A DNA stretch of 19,608 nucleotides from positions 1 to 19,608 of the forward strand of contig JAFDTZ010000029.1 of NCBI GenBank assembly GCA_019594305.1, given 5' to 3'. Positions 7,637 to 15,612 of this stretch are shown piece by piece (the stretch's first letter is position 1; each line of letters begins with the position of its first letter). Below the pieces are notes generated by a model. That model was given only the letters and a program-made list of their open reading frames with translations, ran no database searches and had not been told where the DNA came from. The translations under genes were made by a program, and so were the position numbers. Source of the stretch: Thermoplasmata archaeon (lineage in GTDB: Archaea > Thermoplasmatota > Thermoplasmata > Halarchaeoplasmatales > Halarchaeoplasmataceae).

Positions 7637-8278
7637 TCATAAAGATGTGCATTTTAACAGATACACCATACCCAAAAAATTGTTTGCACAGGTGTTGACT
7701 TCAAATCTTTTCTCCAGTAACTCGCGGATGTCCCTATCCATATGAGTACGTCCAAATAATTTGGCCGATAGCATCATTGGAACGAAGAGAGGCCACGCAT
7801 ACTTTCCCCTGGGTTTTCCCGTATCAAGAATTATCATACTACCATCCGGTTTCAGGAGTCTTGCACACTCCTTTGCAGCCTTTATAGGATCAGGGATAGT
7901 AGTGAATGTAAATGTAGCGATTATCCTGTCGAAATGGTCGTCGGGAAAGGAGGAATGTTCTATATCGTCGTAAACTGCATGTGTACGTTCTTTTAAACCT
8001 TTTCTTTCTATCCTTTCACGGGCGATTTTCACCATGCCATGACTGATATCCGTACCGATAACCATTCCGTCAGTTAAGCACGGGGCTATCCATGTGAGTA
8101 TCTGCCCGCTGCCCGTGCCTATGTCAAGCACCCTTTCGTGTCCCTGTAGTTCCAGAGCATAGACTGCGGCCTCCTTCCAACCTCTCTGAGGCCGTGATAT
8201 CAAAGGGAAATTATCTATCAGATCGTAGAATCGGGTCCATCTGTCGTAACGAAGGGCAACCTTCTCCTTTTCTGACAT
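7637..8278 (-). CDS. Class I SAM-dependent methyltransferase (UbiE-like)
   Basis: This is a Rossmann-fold methyltransferase using S-adenosylmethionine; the substrate is not identifiable. From the ATG at 8278 it has 213 residues. Motif I is VLDIGTGSGQ (about 50-59), followed by VIGTDIS, a DDIEHSSFPDDHFDRIIATF motif II region and LLKPDGSMIILDTG, which resembles UbiE/menaquinone-type enzymes. The N-terminal VALRYDRWTRFYDLID is also typical of that group. The frame is open to 8335, but that would overlap the presenilin-like gene and the promoter. A TATA-like box about 30 bases before 8278 supports the shorter start. It lies between the translation block and rpoL on the same strand. Confidence 0.85.
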   Translation of the reverse strand: MSEKEKVALRYDRWTRFYDLIDNFPLISRPQRGWKEAAVYALELQGHERVLDIGTGSGQILTWIAPCLTDGMVIGTDISHGMVKIARERIERKGLKERTHAVYDDIEHSSFPDDHFDRIIATFTFTTIPDPIKAAKECARLLKPDGSMIILDTGKPRGKYAWPLFVPMMLSAKLFGRTHMDRDIRELLEKRFEVNTCANNFLGMVYLLKCTSL

Positions 8279-8304
8279 ATTGAGTATTATACGGTGACAA
8301 ACAG

Positions 8305-8312
8305 TATATATT
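8305..8312 (-). promoter_or_regulatory. TATA-like box for the methyltransferase
   Basis: On the minus strand this reads AATATATA, centred about 30 bases before the ATG at 8278, with only a few bases of predicted leader. No ribosome-site motif precedes the ATG. Confidence 0.55.
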
Positions 8313-8328
8313 CTTTTGTATCGGGTGG

Positions 8329-9258
8329 CTACCACGGATAGGCTATGCCGAAGGTGAGGTCACGATACATTACAAAATAGGTTATCGCGTAGCCTAAGAT
8401 TACACCTGAGTTCAATAGGGGAAGACCTGCCTGAGGATTACCTTTCATAACGTATCTCATCAGAACGAGAAGACCGATCACTGCACCCAAAATGGCCCCC
8501 ATAGCAACTACATAGGGAGCGTACAAGCCACCAACCATTATCCTTGGAAGGTAGATACTCGCAGATACCGGCAGGATACCGGGAATTATCAGGTCCCCAA
8601 GACCGATGAACATAGCTTCCCTCTTTTTCTTGCGCTCTATCTGCTGTATCAATCCTTCTTCCTTGAAAAATTTGTAATTAAGTTTATGCGGGATGACCAG
8701 TAGCACAGGTAGTTTTAACTTCATCACCCCGTCTGCTAGAGAGATCATGTGTTTCGTCTTGTATACGGATATGGCATCGTAAACCGCCAGCACAATGAGA
8801 AGAACGAGTACGGGAAGTATACCTAGGCTGAAGCCAAGGATGGCGGCTATGCCCGCACCCATGACGATACCGATACCGTCAACTACGTACCATTCGGGAT
8901 ACTTATAGAGGGTGTATGTAAGGATTAAAGCGAATACGATGGCCAGGTAAAATGATATATCATTGATCTTAGTCAGATGGAATAGTACGGGGTAGAACAC
9001 ATAGAAAAGGGTTAAACCTACAACCGCCAGTAAGGCATAGTGTATGAAATTACCTTTTGTGTGCTTCATCACAAGTAACATGAATCCGGTGAAGAGAATG
9101 ATGAAGACAACATATATCAGCGGATTGATGGGGTTGTCTGTATCATCGCCAAAGGCACGGTATTCCCTTGGGTATAGCCCCACTACGGATAGTGCCACCA
9201 TGTGGGTGATAATCAAGAGGCACGCAACGGCCACCACAGGAACGTATTTTCTGTTCAC
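8329..9258 (-). CDS. Presenilin/signal peptide peptidase-like GxGD aspartic protease
   Basis: This is a multi-pass membrane aspartic protease of the archaeal presenilin homologue type, expected to cleave substrates within the membrane. It has 309 residues and about nine hydrophobic segments. The two catalytic aspartates sit in VYDAISVY (Asp161) and GLGDLIIPG (Asp222), and the C-terminal AGLPLLNSG (about 277-285) corresponds to the PAL motif. The spacing matches characterised archaeal presenilin homologues. A hydrophilic loop rich in lysine (about 190-215) separates the catalytic helices, where eukaryotic presenilin is cut. The start is GTG, overlapping the aIF2-beta stop by four bases (GTGA), so translation is probably coupled. 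It ends with TAG. Confidence 0.92.
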   Translation of the reverse strand: MNRKYVPVVAVACLLIITHMVALSVVGLYPREYRAFGDDTDNPINPLIYVVFIILFTGFMLLVMKHTKGNFIHYALLAVVGLTLFYVFYPVLFHLTKINDISFYLAIVFALILTYTLYKYPEWYVVDGIGIVMGAGIAAILGFSLGILPVLVLLIVLAVYDAISVYKTKHMISLADGVMKLKLPVLLVIPHKLNYKFFKEEGLIQQIERKKKREAMFIGLGDLIIPGILPVSASIYLPRIMVGGLYAPYVVAMGAILGAVIGLLVLMRYVMKGNPQAGLPLLNSGVILGYAITYFVMYRDLTFGIAYPW

Positions 9259-9893
9259 TTCGATACCTTACCTACAACTGTTCCGAATGCAAGGGTACCC
9301 TTTACATGATCGATACGTACTTTGACCCTATCTCCTTTTGTTGTACCTGGCACATAAATGGTGAAGCTTCCTACTCTCGCCATGCCGTCACCTTCTCTTC
9401 CTATATCTTGTATGAGGAGATCGTATGTGCCGCCGTGTTCGATATCGTCGGTGGGCGGTAGTCTGGTCCTCTTTTTCCTCCCCCGTATGGGCCTGTGTGC
9501 TCCGCATGCATCACACTTTAAGAGCGTTATTCTGCCCTCTTTGACCAGCCTCGTATCGGGTTTGTCACACTCGGAACAGAGCACATATTTTCCTATGTAA
9601 TCTTCGAATTTTTCCTGAATTTTACGGCTGCCTATCCTTCCTTTTAACAGTATCCGGCCTTCATCCCTCTCTCCGGCGGTTCCCAACTCCCGTAATAGGT
9701 ACTTTAAGATATCATCGGGTTCACGGGCGATCAGGTCTGATATCTCGGTAAAATTGGTAACTATGGTCGTATTCCCCTCCTGGAAAGATTTAACATCGGG
9801 TATTTGGAACCTTTCGTGTGAGGCTATTTCGTCCGGTAGGTCCTTCCTAGCCCTCTGTAATAATTCGTCGTAATCATAATCATCTTTAGGCAT
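9255..9893 (-). CDS. eif2b: Translation initiation factor 2 subunit beta with TRAM domain
   Basis: This is the beta subunit of archaeal initiation factor 2, which with the alpha and gamma subunits delivers initiator tRNA to the ribosome. It has 212 residues. The N-terminal helix and central core (NTTIVTNFTEISDLIAREPD, ILKYLLRELGT, ILLKGRIG) match eIF2-beta/eIF5. A C4 zinc ribbon uses Cys106, Cys109, Cys127 and Cys130. After a basic linker, residues 155-210 form a TRAM RNA-binding domain (DIGREGDGMARVGSFTIYVP, GDRVKVRI). As I recall, this fusion occurs in several euryarchaeal groups but not in all archaea. A TATA-like box about 28 bases upstream supports a leaderless ATG start. It is first in a unit with the presenilin-like gene. 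Confidence 0.95.
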   Translation of the reverse strand: MPKDDYDYDELLQRARKDLPDEIASHERFQIPDVKSFQEGNTTIVTNFTEISDLIAREPDDILKYLLRELGTAGERDEGRILLKGRIGSRKIQEKFEDYIGKYVLCSECDKPDTRLVKEGRITLLKCDACGAHRPIRGRKKRTRLPPTDDIEHGGTYDLLIQDIGREGDGMARVGSFTIYVPGTTKGDRVKVRIDHVKGTLAFGTVVGKVSK

Positions 9894-9917
9894 GGTTGAA
9901 ACAAATAAATGGCATCC

Positions 9918-9925
9918 TTAAATAT
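9918..9925 (-). promoter_or_regulatory. TATA-like box for aIF2-beta, one half of a divergent promoter region
   Basis: On the minus strand this reads ATATTTAA, centred about 28 bases before the aIF2-beta ATG. Leaderless transcription is expected. Confidence 0.6.
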
Positions 9926-9944
9926 GTATTGGTGTTACAAGGTT

Positions 9945-9952
9945 TTTTATAT
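9945..9952 (+). promoter_or_regulatory. TATA-like box for the universal stress protein gene
   Basis: TTTTATAT is centred about 25 bases before the ATG at 9973, as expected for a leaderless archaeal mRNA. It lies back to back with the aIF2-beta promoter in a 79-base gap. Confidence 0.6.
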
Positions 9953-9972
9953 CTCAGTGCCGTTGTATTATC

Positions 9973-10407
9973 ATGTATGAAAAAGTGATCATTCCCACAG
10001 ACGGTTCGGATTGCGCAAAGAGAGGTGTGGAGGAAGGTCTCTGGATGGCTAAAACTCTGGGAGTAAAGGCGGTCGCACTATACGTTGTAGATATTTCAGA
10101 GTACGAAGGACACCATCACGAAAGCGTTAAAACTTCTGTCAAAGCGGGTTTGAAGAAGGCTGGTAAGGAAGCTCTCGAGAACGTTTTGGAACGTGGAAAA
10201 AAATGGGGCGCAGAGGTTGAGCCTAAAATTGTTATGGGTAAACCTTTTCAAGAGATAATCAAGGCAGGCGGAGAAAACGACGTGATATACATAAGCAGTC
10301 ACGGTGCGTCCGGTTGGACAAAACTATTCGTGGGAAGTACCACGGACAAGGTGATCAAGCATGCCAGATGCACGGTTGCCGTCGTACGTGGCAAGTACAC
10401 GAAATAG
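9973..10407 (+). CDS. Universal stress protein (UspA family)
   Basis: This is a small cytoplasmic nucleotide-binding stress protein of 144 residues. KVIIPTDGSD at the N-terminus and ISSHGASGWTKLFVGSTTD near the C-terminus are the conserved strands and ATP-binding loop (G-x2-G then GST), so it probably belongs to the ATP-binding class. A histidine cluster (HHH) sits after the second strand. It is followed by trkA and trkH on the same strand with gaps of 48 and 36 bases. USP proteins are known to be linked to ion and potassium transport in other microbes, so regulation of the neighbouring Trk system is plausible but inferred. The stop is TAG. Confidence 0.93.
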   Translation: MYEKVIIPTDGSDCAKRGVEEGLWMAKTLGVKAVALYVVDISEYEGHHHESVKTSVKAGLKKAGKEALENVLERGKKWGAEVEPKIVMGKPFQEIIKAGGENDVIYISSHGASGWTKLFVGSTTDKVIKHARCTVAVVRGKYTK

Positions 10408-10455
10408 TACAAAAACCTAAAATACTGACACTCCTTTGTCTCAGTCGGTGCTTGA

Positions 10456-11127
10456 ATGTATGTTGTAATAGTTGGCGGCGGACGTGTGGGGACAGACCTC
10501 ACGAGGTTATTGTTACCCGAAGGTCACGATGTCGTACTTATGGAAAGTGATGAAGAATTGGCCGAAAATCTGGCAAAACAGTTCGATGCGTTAATCATCC
10601 AGGGTGACGGAACTGGTCTAGATTCTCTCAAGGACGCCGGTGTTAACAAGGCGGATGTTTTCGTTTCCGTCACCGGTGATGACAATGTTAACCTTATATC
10701 ATGTCAGCTTGCGAAGAAATTATTCAAAGTTAGTACAGTCATCGGAAGAGTTAACGATCCCAAGAATGAAGGAGTGTTCACCAGTCTTGGAATCGAGAAC
10801 ACAATAAGCACCACTCGAGTAAGTGCCATCCAGATCAAGAACAATATCGGAGACACCAAGACACTGCTTACGGTGGGCGGTAGAGAGACACAGGTACTTG
10901 AATTCACAGTTGCCGACGGATCACCCGTTGCACACCAGAAGATAGGTTCGGCCGGGCTACCAAAAGGCACAATAGTTGCAGATATTATGAGGGGCGATCG
11001 TTCCTTATTACCTGACGGGGAGACTATATTGAGACCGGGAGATATTGTTACCGTACTGGCACGTCTGAATACAGTTCAATCGGTAAAAAAGATGTTCGAA
11101 CCCAAAAAACGATTCGGTATAATCTAA
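10456..11127 (+). CDS. trkA: Trk potassium uptake regulatory subunit TrkA
   Basis: This is the cytoplasmic NAD(H)-binding RCK subunit that gates a TrkH-type potassium transporter. Residues 1-125 form a Rossmann domain with GGGRVG (7-12), and the acidic residue after the second strand in VVLMES (Glu30) favours NAD. DALIIQGDGT, FVSVTGDDNVN and IGRVNDP follow. Residues 140-222 form a TrkA-C ligand-binding domain (VLEFTVADGSPV, ILRPGDIVTVLA). One RCK unit of 223 residues is the short KtrA-like architecture rather than the tandem form of E. coli TrkA. It sits directly upstream of trkH. Confidence 0.95.
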   Translation: MYVVIVGGGRVGTDLTRLLLPEGHDVVLMESDEELAENLAKQFDALIIQGDGTGLDSLKDAGVNKADVFVSVTGDDNVNLISCQLAKKLFKVSTVIGRVNDPKNEGVFTSLGIENTISTTRVSAIQIKNNIGDTKTLLTVGGRETQVLEFTVADGSPVAHQKIGSAGLPKGTIVADIMRGDRSLLPDGETILRPGDIVTVLARLNTVQSVKKMFEPKKRFGII

Positions 11128-11163
11128 ATTGGCATTTATTATATTAAGACCGGAGTTTAAACC

Positions 11164-12699
11164 ATGGCTAAGTGGACTGTTTGGAATACCTTGAAGGGAG
11201 AGGTCGAATCCCTCCATAAAAAATTCCACACGTACCATCTACCATATGGTCTACTCAGCACGGTATTGTACTATACCGGCATACTTTTGATAATAATGGC
11301 GTTACTTCTATTGATACCGGCACTCACCGCATATGTTATAGATGGAGATAATATTTTGGTTATATGCTTCGTCACGCCAGCGTTAATTTCATTTGCTCTA
11401 GGGGCCTGTATGTTGATACTGTACGAAAAGGGAGAACTGTATCTGGGTGCGGCCATAACTTTAGCTGCACTGGTATGGCTTTTATTCGCTTTAATAGGTG
11501 CCATTCCTTTTTGGATGGCCAGACACTATTACGGAGAGGCATGGGGTCTAACCTTCCTGGAAGGTGTATTCGAGGCCATGTCCGGTTTCACTGCCACCGG
11601 CCTGACCATGTATGGAGACAGGGTTGTCGACCTTCCTCGTTCTATACTGTTCTGGCGATCACTTACACAATGGGTGGGTGGTGTCGGTGTCATAGTACTT
11701 TTCCTAAGTGTACTTGTAGTACGAACCGGCTCCATAACGAGTAACCTATATATGGCCGAAGGCCGCAGCCACCGCCTGGTCCCCAGCGTGGTTAGGACCA
11801 CGAGACGTATCTGGGCCATATATGCAGGATATACAGCTATACTCGTTATCATCCTGTTCGGACTCGGGATGCCTTTTTTCGATTCGGTTAACCACTCAAT
11901 GACCGCCTTAGCAACCGGTGGTTTTTCGGTGCAAAACCAGAGTATAATGACTTACGCCATCGAGGGCCACGCAAATGCATTGTTAATAGAGATGGCAATA
12001 ATCCCATTCATGCTCATAGGAGGTATATCTTTCGCAATGCACCATCAACTGGTACTGGGAAACATAAAACATTTTTTCGGGAATGTAGAGGTCAGAGCCA
12101 TATTTATGATAACGATCCTAGCCACAGTGATCCTTGCCATCAGCTTAGGGCTGACCTTCGATTCCTTCCGTTACGGCTCCTTTCAGACCGTCACCGCTCT
12201 TACCGGAACAGGCTTCAACACCGCCGATGTTTCTCTTTGGACGGATTTTCAGAAGTTCATACTTACCATACTGATGATATTTGGCGGCGGTTATGGTTCC
12301 ACAGCGTCCGCGCTGAAACTTATAAGGGTGGCCATTCTTTTCTATGCTATATTTTGGCTTGTACAAGATTACCTTCTACCTAAGTCCGTAGTACATCTAT
12401 TAAAACTTGGTAAAAGTTTGTACACTCACGAACAGATAATGAATGTAGCCATTTACGCTGTTCTTTACATCGCGGTACTTGTATTAGGTGCCCTAGTGTT
12501 CATGGCGGGAGGTGCAACCGCTGCGGACTCACTGTTCGAGGTCGCCTCTGCCGAAGGTAACGTAGGGCTCAGTGTGGGACTGACTAATGCCGGTATGCCG
12601 TGGTGGGAGAAGGTAACTTTGATAATACAGATGTGGGCCGGACGTTTGGAGATATTTCCGGTATTGGTTCTGATAACGTCACCTTTCAAGAAGTATTGA
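11164..12699 (+). CDS. trkH: Trk potassium transporter membrane subunit TrkH
   Basis: This is the potassium-translocating membrane subunit. The 511 residues contain four pore repeats with filter-like motifs AMSGFTATGLT (about 138-148), ALATGGFS (about 239-246), ALTGTGFNT (about 345-353) and ASAEGNVGLS (about 458-467). The family motif usually written GGSxGSTAGGIK reads GGGYGSTASALKL, so two small residues differ there. WAGRLEIFPVL near the C-terminus matches the MGRLEIF end of the family. GGAG lies about 9 bases before the ATG and a TATA-like stretch lies within the 36-base gap, so trkH may be both co-transcribed and separately started. It partners the trkA gene just upstream. Confidence 0.95.
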   Translation: MAKWTVWNTLKGEVESLHKKFHTYHLPYGLLSTVLYYTGILLIIMALLLLIPALTAYVIDGDNILVICFVTPALISFALGACMLILYEKGELYLGAAITLAALVWLLFALIGAIPFWMARHYYGEAWGLTFLEGVFEAMSGFTATGLTMYGDRVVDLPRSILFWRSLTQWVGGVGVIVLFLSVLVVRTGSITSNLYMAEGRSHRLVPSVVRTTRRIWAIYAGYTAILVIILFGLGMPFFDSVNHSMTALATGGFSVQNQSIMTYAIEGHANALLIEMAIIPFMLIGGISFAMHHQLVLGNIKHFFGNVEVRAIFMITILATVILAISLGLTFDSFRYGSFQTVTALTGTGFNTADVSLWTDFQKFILTILMIFGGGYGSTASALKLIRVAILFYAIFWLVQDYLLPKSVVHLLKLGKSLYTHEQIMNVAIYAVLYIAVLVLGALVFMAGGATAADSLFEVASAEGNVGLSVGLTNAGMPWWEKVTLIIQMWAGRLEIFPVLVLITSPFKKY

Positions 12700-12717
12700 A
12701 CATACAGTGGTAACTAT

Positions 12718-13362
12718 ATGAACGGTATAGAAAGATTATTTAAGCGATTATATGAGCACTTCGGGCCACAATACTGGTGGCCGGCGGAAAGTAAGTTTGA
12801 GGTCATGATAGGCACTATACTCACCCAGAACGTCAATTGGAAGAACGTCGAAACGGCGATATCGAAGTTAAAAAAAGAAAGAATCATGACACCGGAAAAA
12901 ATATTGAAAACGGATGACTATATTTTACACGGATACCTTAGATCTACTGGATTTTACCGACAGAAGAGTGCAAGACTGAAAGAGATATCAAGAAAGATCC
13001 TTGAGGAGGGTAGTGTGGAAGATTTTTTGGACGCCGATGAACTGAGAACCCGTCTTTTAGGGATAAAAGGCATTGGGCCGGAAACAGCGGATAGTATCGC
13101 CTTGTACGCCGGGGATATACCTATATTTGTAGTCGATGCTTACACAAAACGAATCCTCGAACGCTGTTACGGTATACAAGGAAGTTACGAATATATCCAA
13201 GATATATTCCACAAAAATTTACCTGAGGACTTACACAAATACCAGGAATACCACGCACTACTTGTGAAACTGGCTAAAAAACACTGTAAGGTCAAGCCGA
13301 TCTGCCAAGGATGTCCGATAGCATTAGATTGTGGATTTACTACCCAAAAAGCAACCTCTTAA
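12718..13362 (+). CDS. HhH-GPD DNA glycosylase with Fe-S motif (endonuclease III-related)
   Basis: This is a base-excision DNA glycosylase of the endonuclease III superfamily, 214 residues. The N-terminal helix has FEVMIGTILTQNVNW, the helix-hairpin-helix is LLGIKGIGPETAD (113-125), and the catalytic aspartate is Asp140 in VVDAYTKRI. The residue that is lysine in bifunctional EndoIII (GRKTA) is Glu122 here (GPETA), so a monofunctional glycosylase of the MagIII or alkyl-base type is more likely. Four cysteines, Cys190, 196, 199 and 205, form a 4Fe-4S site with C-x5-C-x2-C-x5-C spacing. The exact damaged base is unknown. It follows trkH by 18 bases and overlaps a convergent membrane-protein gene by 23 bases. 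Confidence 0.9.
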   Translation: MNGIERLFKRLYEHFGPQYWWPAESKFEVMIGTILTQNVNWKNVETAISKLKKERIMTPEKILKTDDYILHGYLRSTGFYRQKSARLKEISRKILEEGSVEDFLDADELRTRLLGIKGIGPETADSIALYAGDIPIFVVDAYTKRILERCYGIQGSYEYIQDIFHKNLPEDLHKYQEYHALLVKLAKKHCKVKPICQGCPIALDCGFTTQKATS

Positions 13363-13903
13363 ATCTGCGGATATCTCTCTTTATGGAACGATAAAAAGAC
13401 GGGAAGTAAACGATACTCAAGAACACACCTAATAGAAACGCCGCCAGATAAAATACTTCTCGGTCCGCTCGATATGGTTCTATACCCTCTATGATAAAGC
13501 CCATCTCGTCAACTATGAAACCGAGTCCTGCACCGAAACATATTGAGCTGATCCGGGCGATGTTACGACTCCAATAGTTTATGGACAGCCATGCGGCTAC
13601 GGATATCAGTATTATACCGTATGCGATATGGTGTATGTGGTATCCGCTGATGATCAGATTTCTGCCGACATAGAACGTGTCATCAGAGGGAGACCTGGTC
13701 GCCCCAAGTAATACGACCCAGAGCCTTGCAGCCAAAAATGTTATCGTAAAGGATACCGACACAAGGAAAGGGGTGGAATTACGATTTTTTTTAAACTCGC
13801 TTTTAACCGCCCGGGGTAAGTATGATAGTACGGATGAGACACGACCTTTGACCGCCATGATATCTTTGAATACATCATACACGAACAAGATAAAATTTTC
13901 CAT
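13340..13903 (-). CDS. Small multi-pass membrane protein with HIHH and DE motifs, function unknown
   Basis: This is a 187-residue integral membrane protein of unknown function with four to five hydrophobic segments (about 47-68, 88-108, 118-140, 150-168). Conserved-looking polar residues lie near the membrane: YHIHHIAYG (His89, His91, His92) and FGAGLGFIVDEMGFI (Asp132, Glu133), with IEGIEPYRADREVFY between helices. I recall similar HxHH plus LDE patterns in uncharacterised archaeal and actinobacterial membrane proteins; they would suit a metal site. The tail is basic. It begins 8 bases after the GT-C-like gene, so the two are probably one transcript. An ATG at 13858 is an alternative start. 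It ends with tandem stops TAG TAA inside the convergent glycosylase gene. Confidence 0.75.
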   Translation of the reverse strand: MENFILFVYDVFKDIMAVKGRVSSVLSYLPRAVKSEFKKNRNSTPFLVSVSFTITFLAARLWVVLLGATRSPSDDTFYVGRNLIISGYHIHHIAYGIILISVAAWLSINYWSRNIARISSICFGAGLGFIVDEMGFIIEGIEPYRADREVFYLAAFLLGVFLSIVYFPSFYRSIKRDIRRFKRLLFG

Positions 13904-13911
13904 GGATTAGC

Positions 13912-15573
13912 TTATGGAACTATATACACTTCCGTTTCCTCCCCTAAGTACAGCAAATAATTATCTCTGTAGGAGGAAAGAAGGGTGGGGTTGAAGGGGT
14001 GAGGGTGGGCTCCGGCGGTGGTAGTTACGCCTTTGATGGTCTTATGATCCCACATGATGTAACGTACGTCCATTTCATGGGCCTCTGAGAGAGCTCTGTC
14101 GTAATCATCTGAAAAGTATATGTCATACCCGTCGGTCCAAGTCAGGTTGACGTAACCTACCGCAAAGGCAGCTGCACTCAAACGATGCTCTGCGGCTACT
14201 TTACTATTAAGATTACCTCGTATCCAATAGGAACCCTCTACCTCGTCCAAGTCGGTACCTTCGATATAGCCCTGTGTCATATCCTGAGAAGGATATGTTA
14301 AAGGTAGATTCCAGGCAAGTAACAAACCTAGAATAACAAATATCACAAAGTACTTCCTTCTGTCTCCGAAGGGGTTAGAAAGAGAGTAAAAACGGACAAA
14401 ACCTATGCCAAAAAGTACGGCTGTAGGCATCATCACAAAGGCAACTTGACGCATAGGGAGAAGAGACGAAGAGCCGGTGATAACACCTACTATAAAAGAG
14501 ATCAAAACGAAAGATAGCCAGCCAAGAACATGTACACCATCTTTGTATGCCCAAATCATCTTACTCGCCCATATAACGAATATGCCCAGTACTGATAGCG
14601 GGATGTAGTAAAAAACCATGGGACCGAGCTCTATGTCTCTACCGGGAATTGGATACCGATATAGATATATGATAAATATGATAATAAAAGAAATGAGAAC
14701 TGAGGCACACACATAAAAAAAAGTGGAATCTTCATTGTGGATATTTACGCTCGGACGTATACGCATCCTTGCCATAATATGGCGTATAATAAATATTCCT
14801 AAAAGACCGATATACGGTACGAAGAGTATGGTGTACGAAGGCATACCTAGAGCATTCAACAACCTATTCTCCCTGAAGGGATGGGCAAAAAAGAACCAGT
14901 AGATGAAAGTGGAAGTTGTAAAGAACAGAAAGAATGCGATTCGTGATAGGTCAACCTTACGTATGTCGCGTCTCAGTCCAACAGAAAAAAACAGACCACC
15001 CAGCATGAATAGTATTAAAAAGTATGATGAAAAATGATGGGTTACTATAAGGGCAAAGGACATAAGTATCATGAGCAGCAGTAACTTAGCCTTTCCATTT
15101 GTCAGCATCATGTAGAGTAGCAATATTAAGATCATAAGAAAAAAACCTAAGGTTTCCGGTTTAGGTTGAGAGTAATTGTAAACAAAAGGCGCAAGTACGG
15201 TTAAAAATATAGCCGATAAAAGAGCGGCCCTGGTATCTTCCGTTAGACGGTGCGTCATAAGAAATATTACTATAGGAACTATGGTGGATACTATTAGAGT
15301 AGGTAACTGTAGAGCAGTAAAAAGTGGTACTCCTATAAGATGTGTCGAACCTCCAAGAACGAACATACCTGGGAAGAAGGGGTATGCCTGGGCCCAGCCA
15401 TCGATACCAAGATAGACGGATCCCCGGGATATCCATTGATTGGTATAGTATACGTACTCGCCGTAATCTATTCCCCAGAAGGTGTATCTGAAGAAAGGGA
15501 TGCTTCGAATTACAAATGAGGATATTAGTATCGTTAACAAAGCATAACGATGAGACCTTTTCATCACGCGCAT
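13912..15573 (-). CDS. GT-C-like integral membrane glycosyltransferase
   Basis: This is a large membrane protein of 553 residues with about eleven to thirteen hydrophobic segments and a soluble C-terminal region from about residue 440, expected outside the cell. The first loop after helix 1 has FWGIDYGEYVYYTNQW with acidic residues Asp36 and Glu39, where GT-C enzymes (PMT, ArnT, AglB relatives) have their catalytic acid. QPKPETLGFFLMI and IVTHHFSSYF are further family-like loops. Such enzymes transfer sugars from polyprenyl-phosphate donors, so a role in cell-surface glycosylation is likely, but donor and acceptor cannot be read from sequence. No glycosylation operon surrounds it; only the small membrane protein 8 bases downstream is linked. 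Confidence 0.75.
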   Translation of the reverse strand: MRVMKRSHRYALLTILISSFVIRSIPFFRYTFWGIDYGEYVYYTNQWISRGSVYLGIDGWAQAYPFFPGMFVLGGSTHLIGVPLFTALQLPTLIVSTIVPIVIFLMTHRLTEDTRAALLSAIFLTVLAPFVYNYSQPKPETLGFFLMILILLLYMMLTNGKAKLLLLMILMSFALIVTHHFSSYFLILFMLGGLFFSVGLRRDIRKVDLSRIAFFLFFTTSTFIYWFFFAHPFRENRLLNALGMPSYTILFVPYIGLLGIFIIRHIMARMRIRPSVNIHNEDSTFFYVCASVLISFIIIFIIYLYRYPIPGRDIELGPMVFYYIPLSVLGIFVIWASKMIWAYKDGVHVLGWLSFVLISFIVGVITGSSSLLPMRQVAFVMMPTAVLFGIGFVRFYSLSNPFGDRRKYFVIFVILGLLLAWNLPLTYPSQDMTQGYIEGTDLDEVEGSYWIRGNLNSKVAAEHRLSAAAFAVGYVNLTWTDGYDIYFSDDYDRALSEAHEMDVRYIMWDHKTIKGVTTTAGAHPHPFNPTLLSSYRDNYLLYLGEETEVYIVP

Positions 15574-15612
15574 ATCTCAAAGGTTAGTTAATTATTTTCC
15601 CCATATGACATT

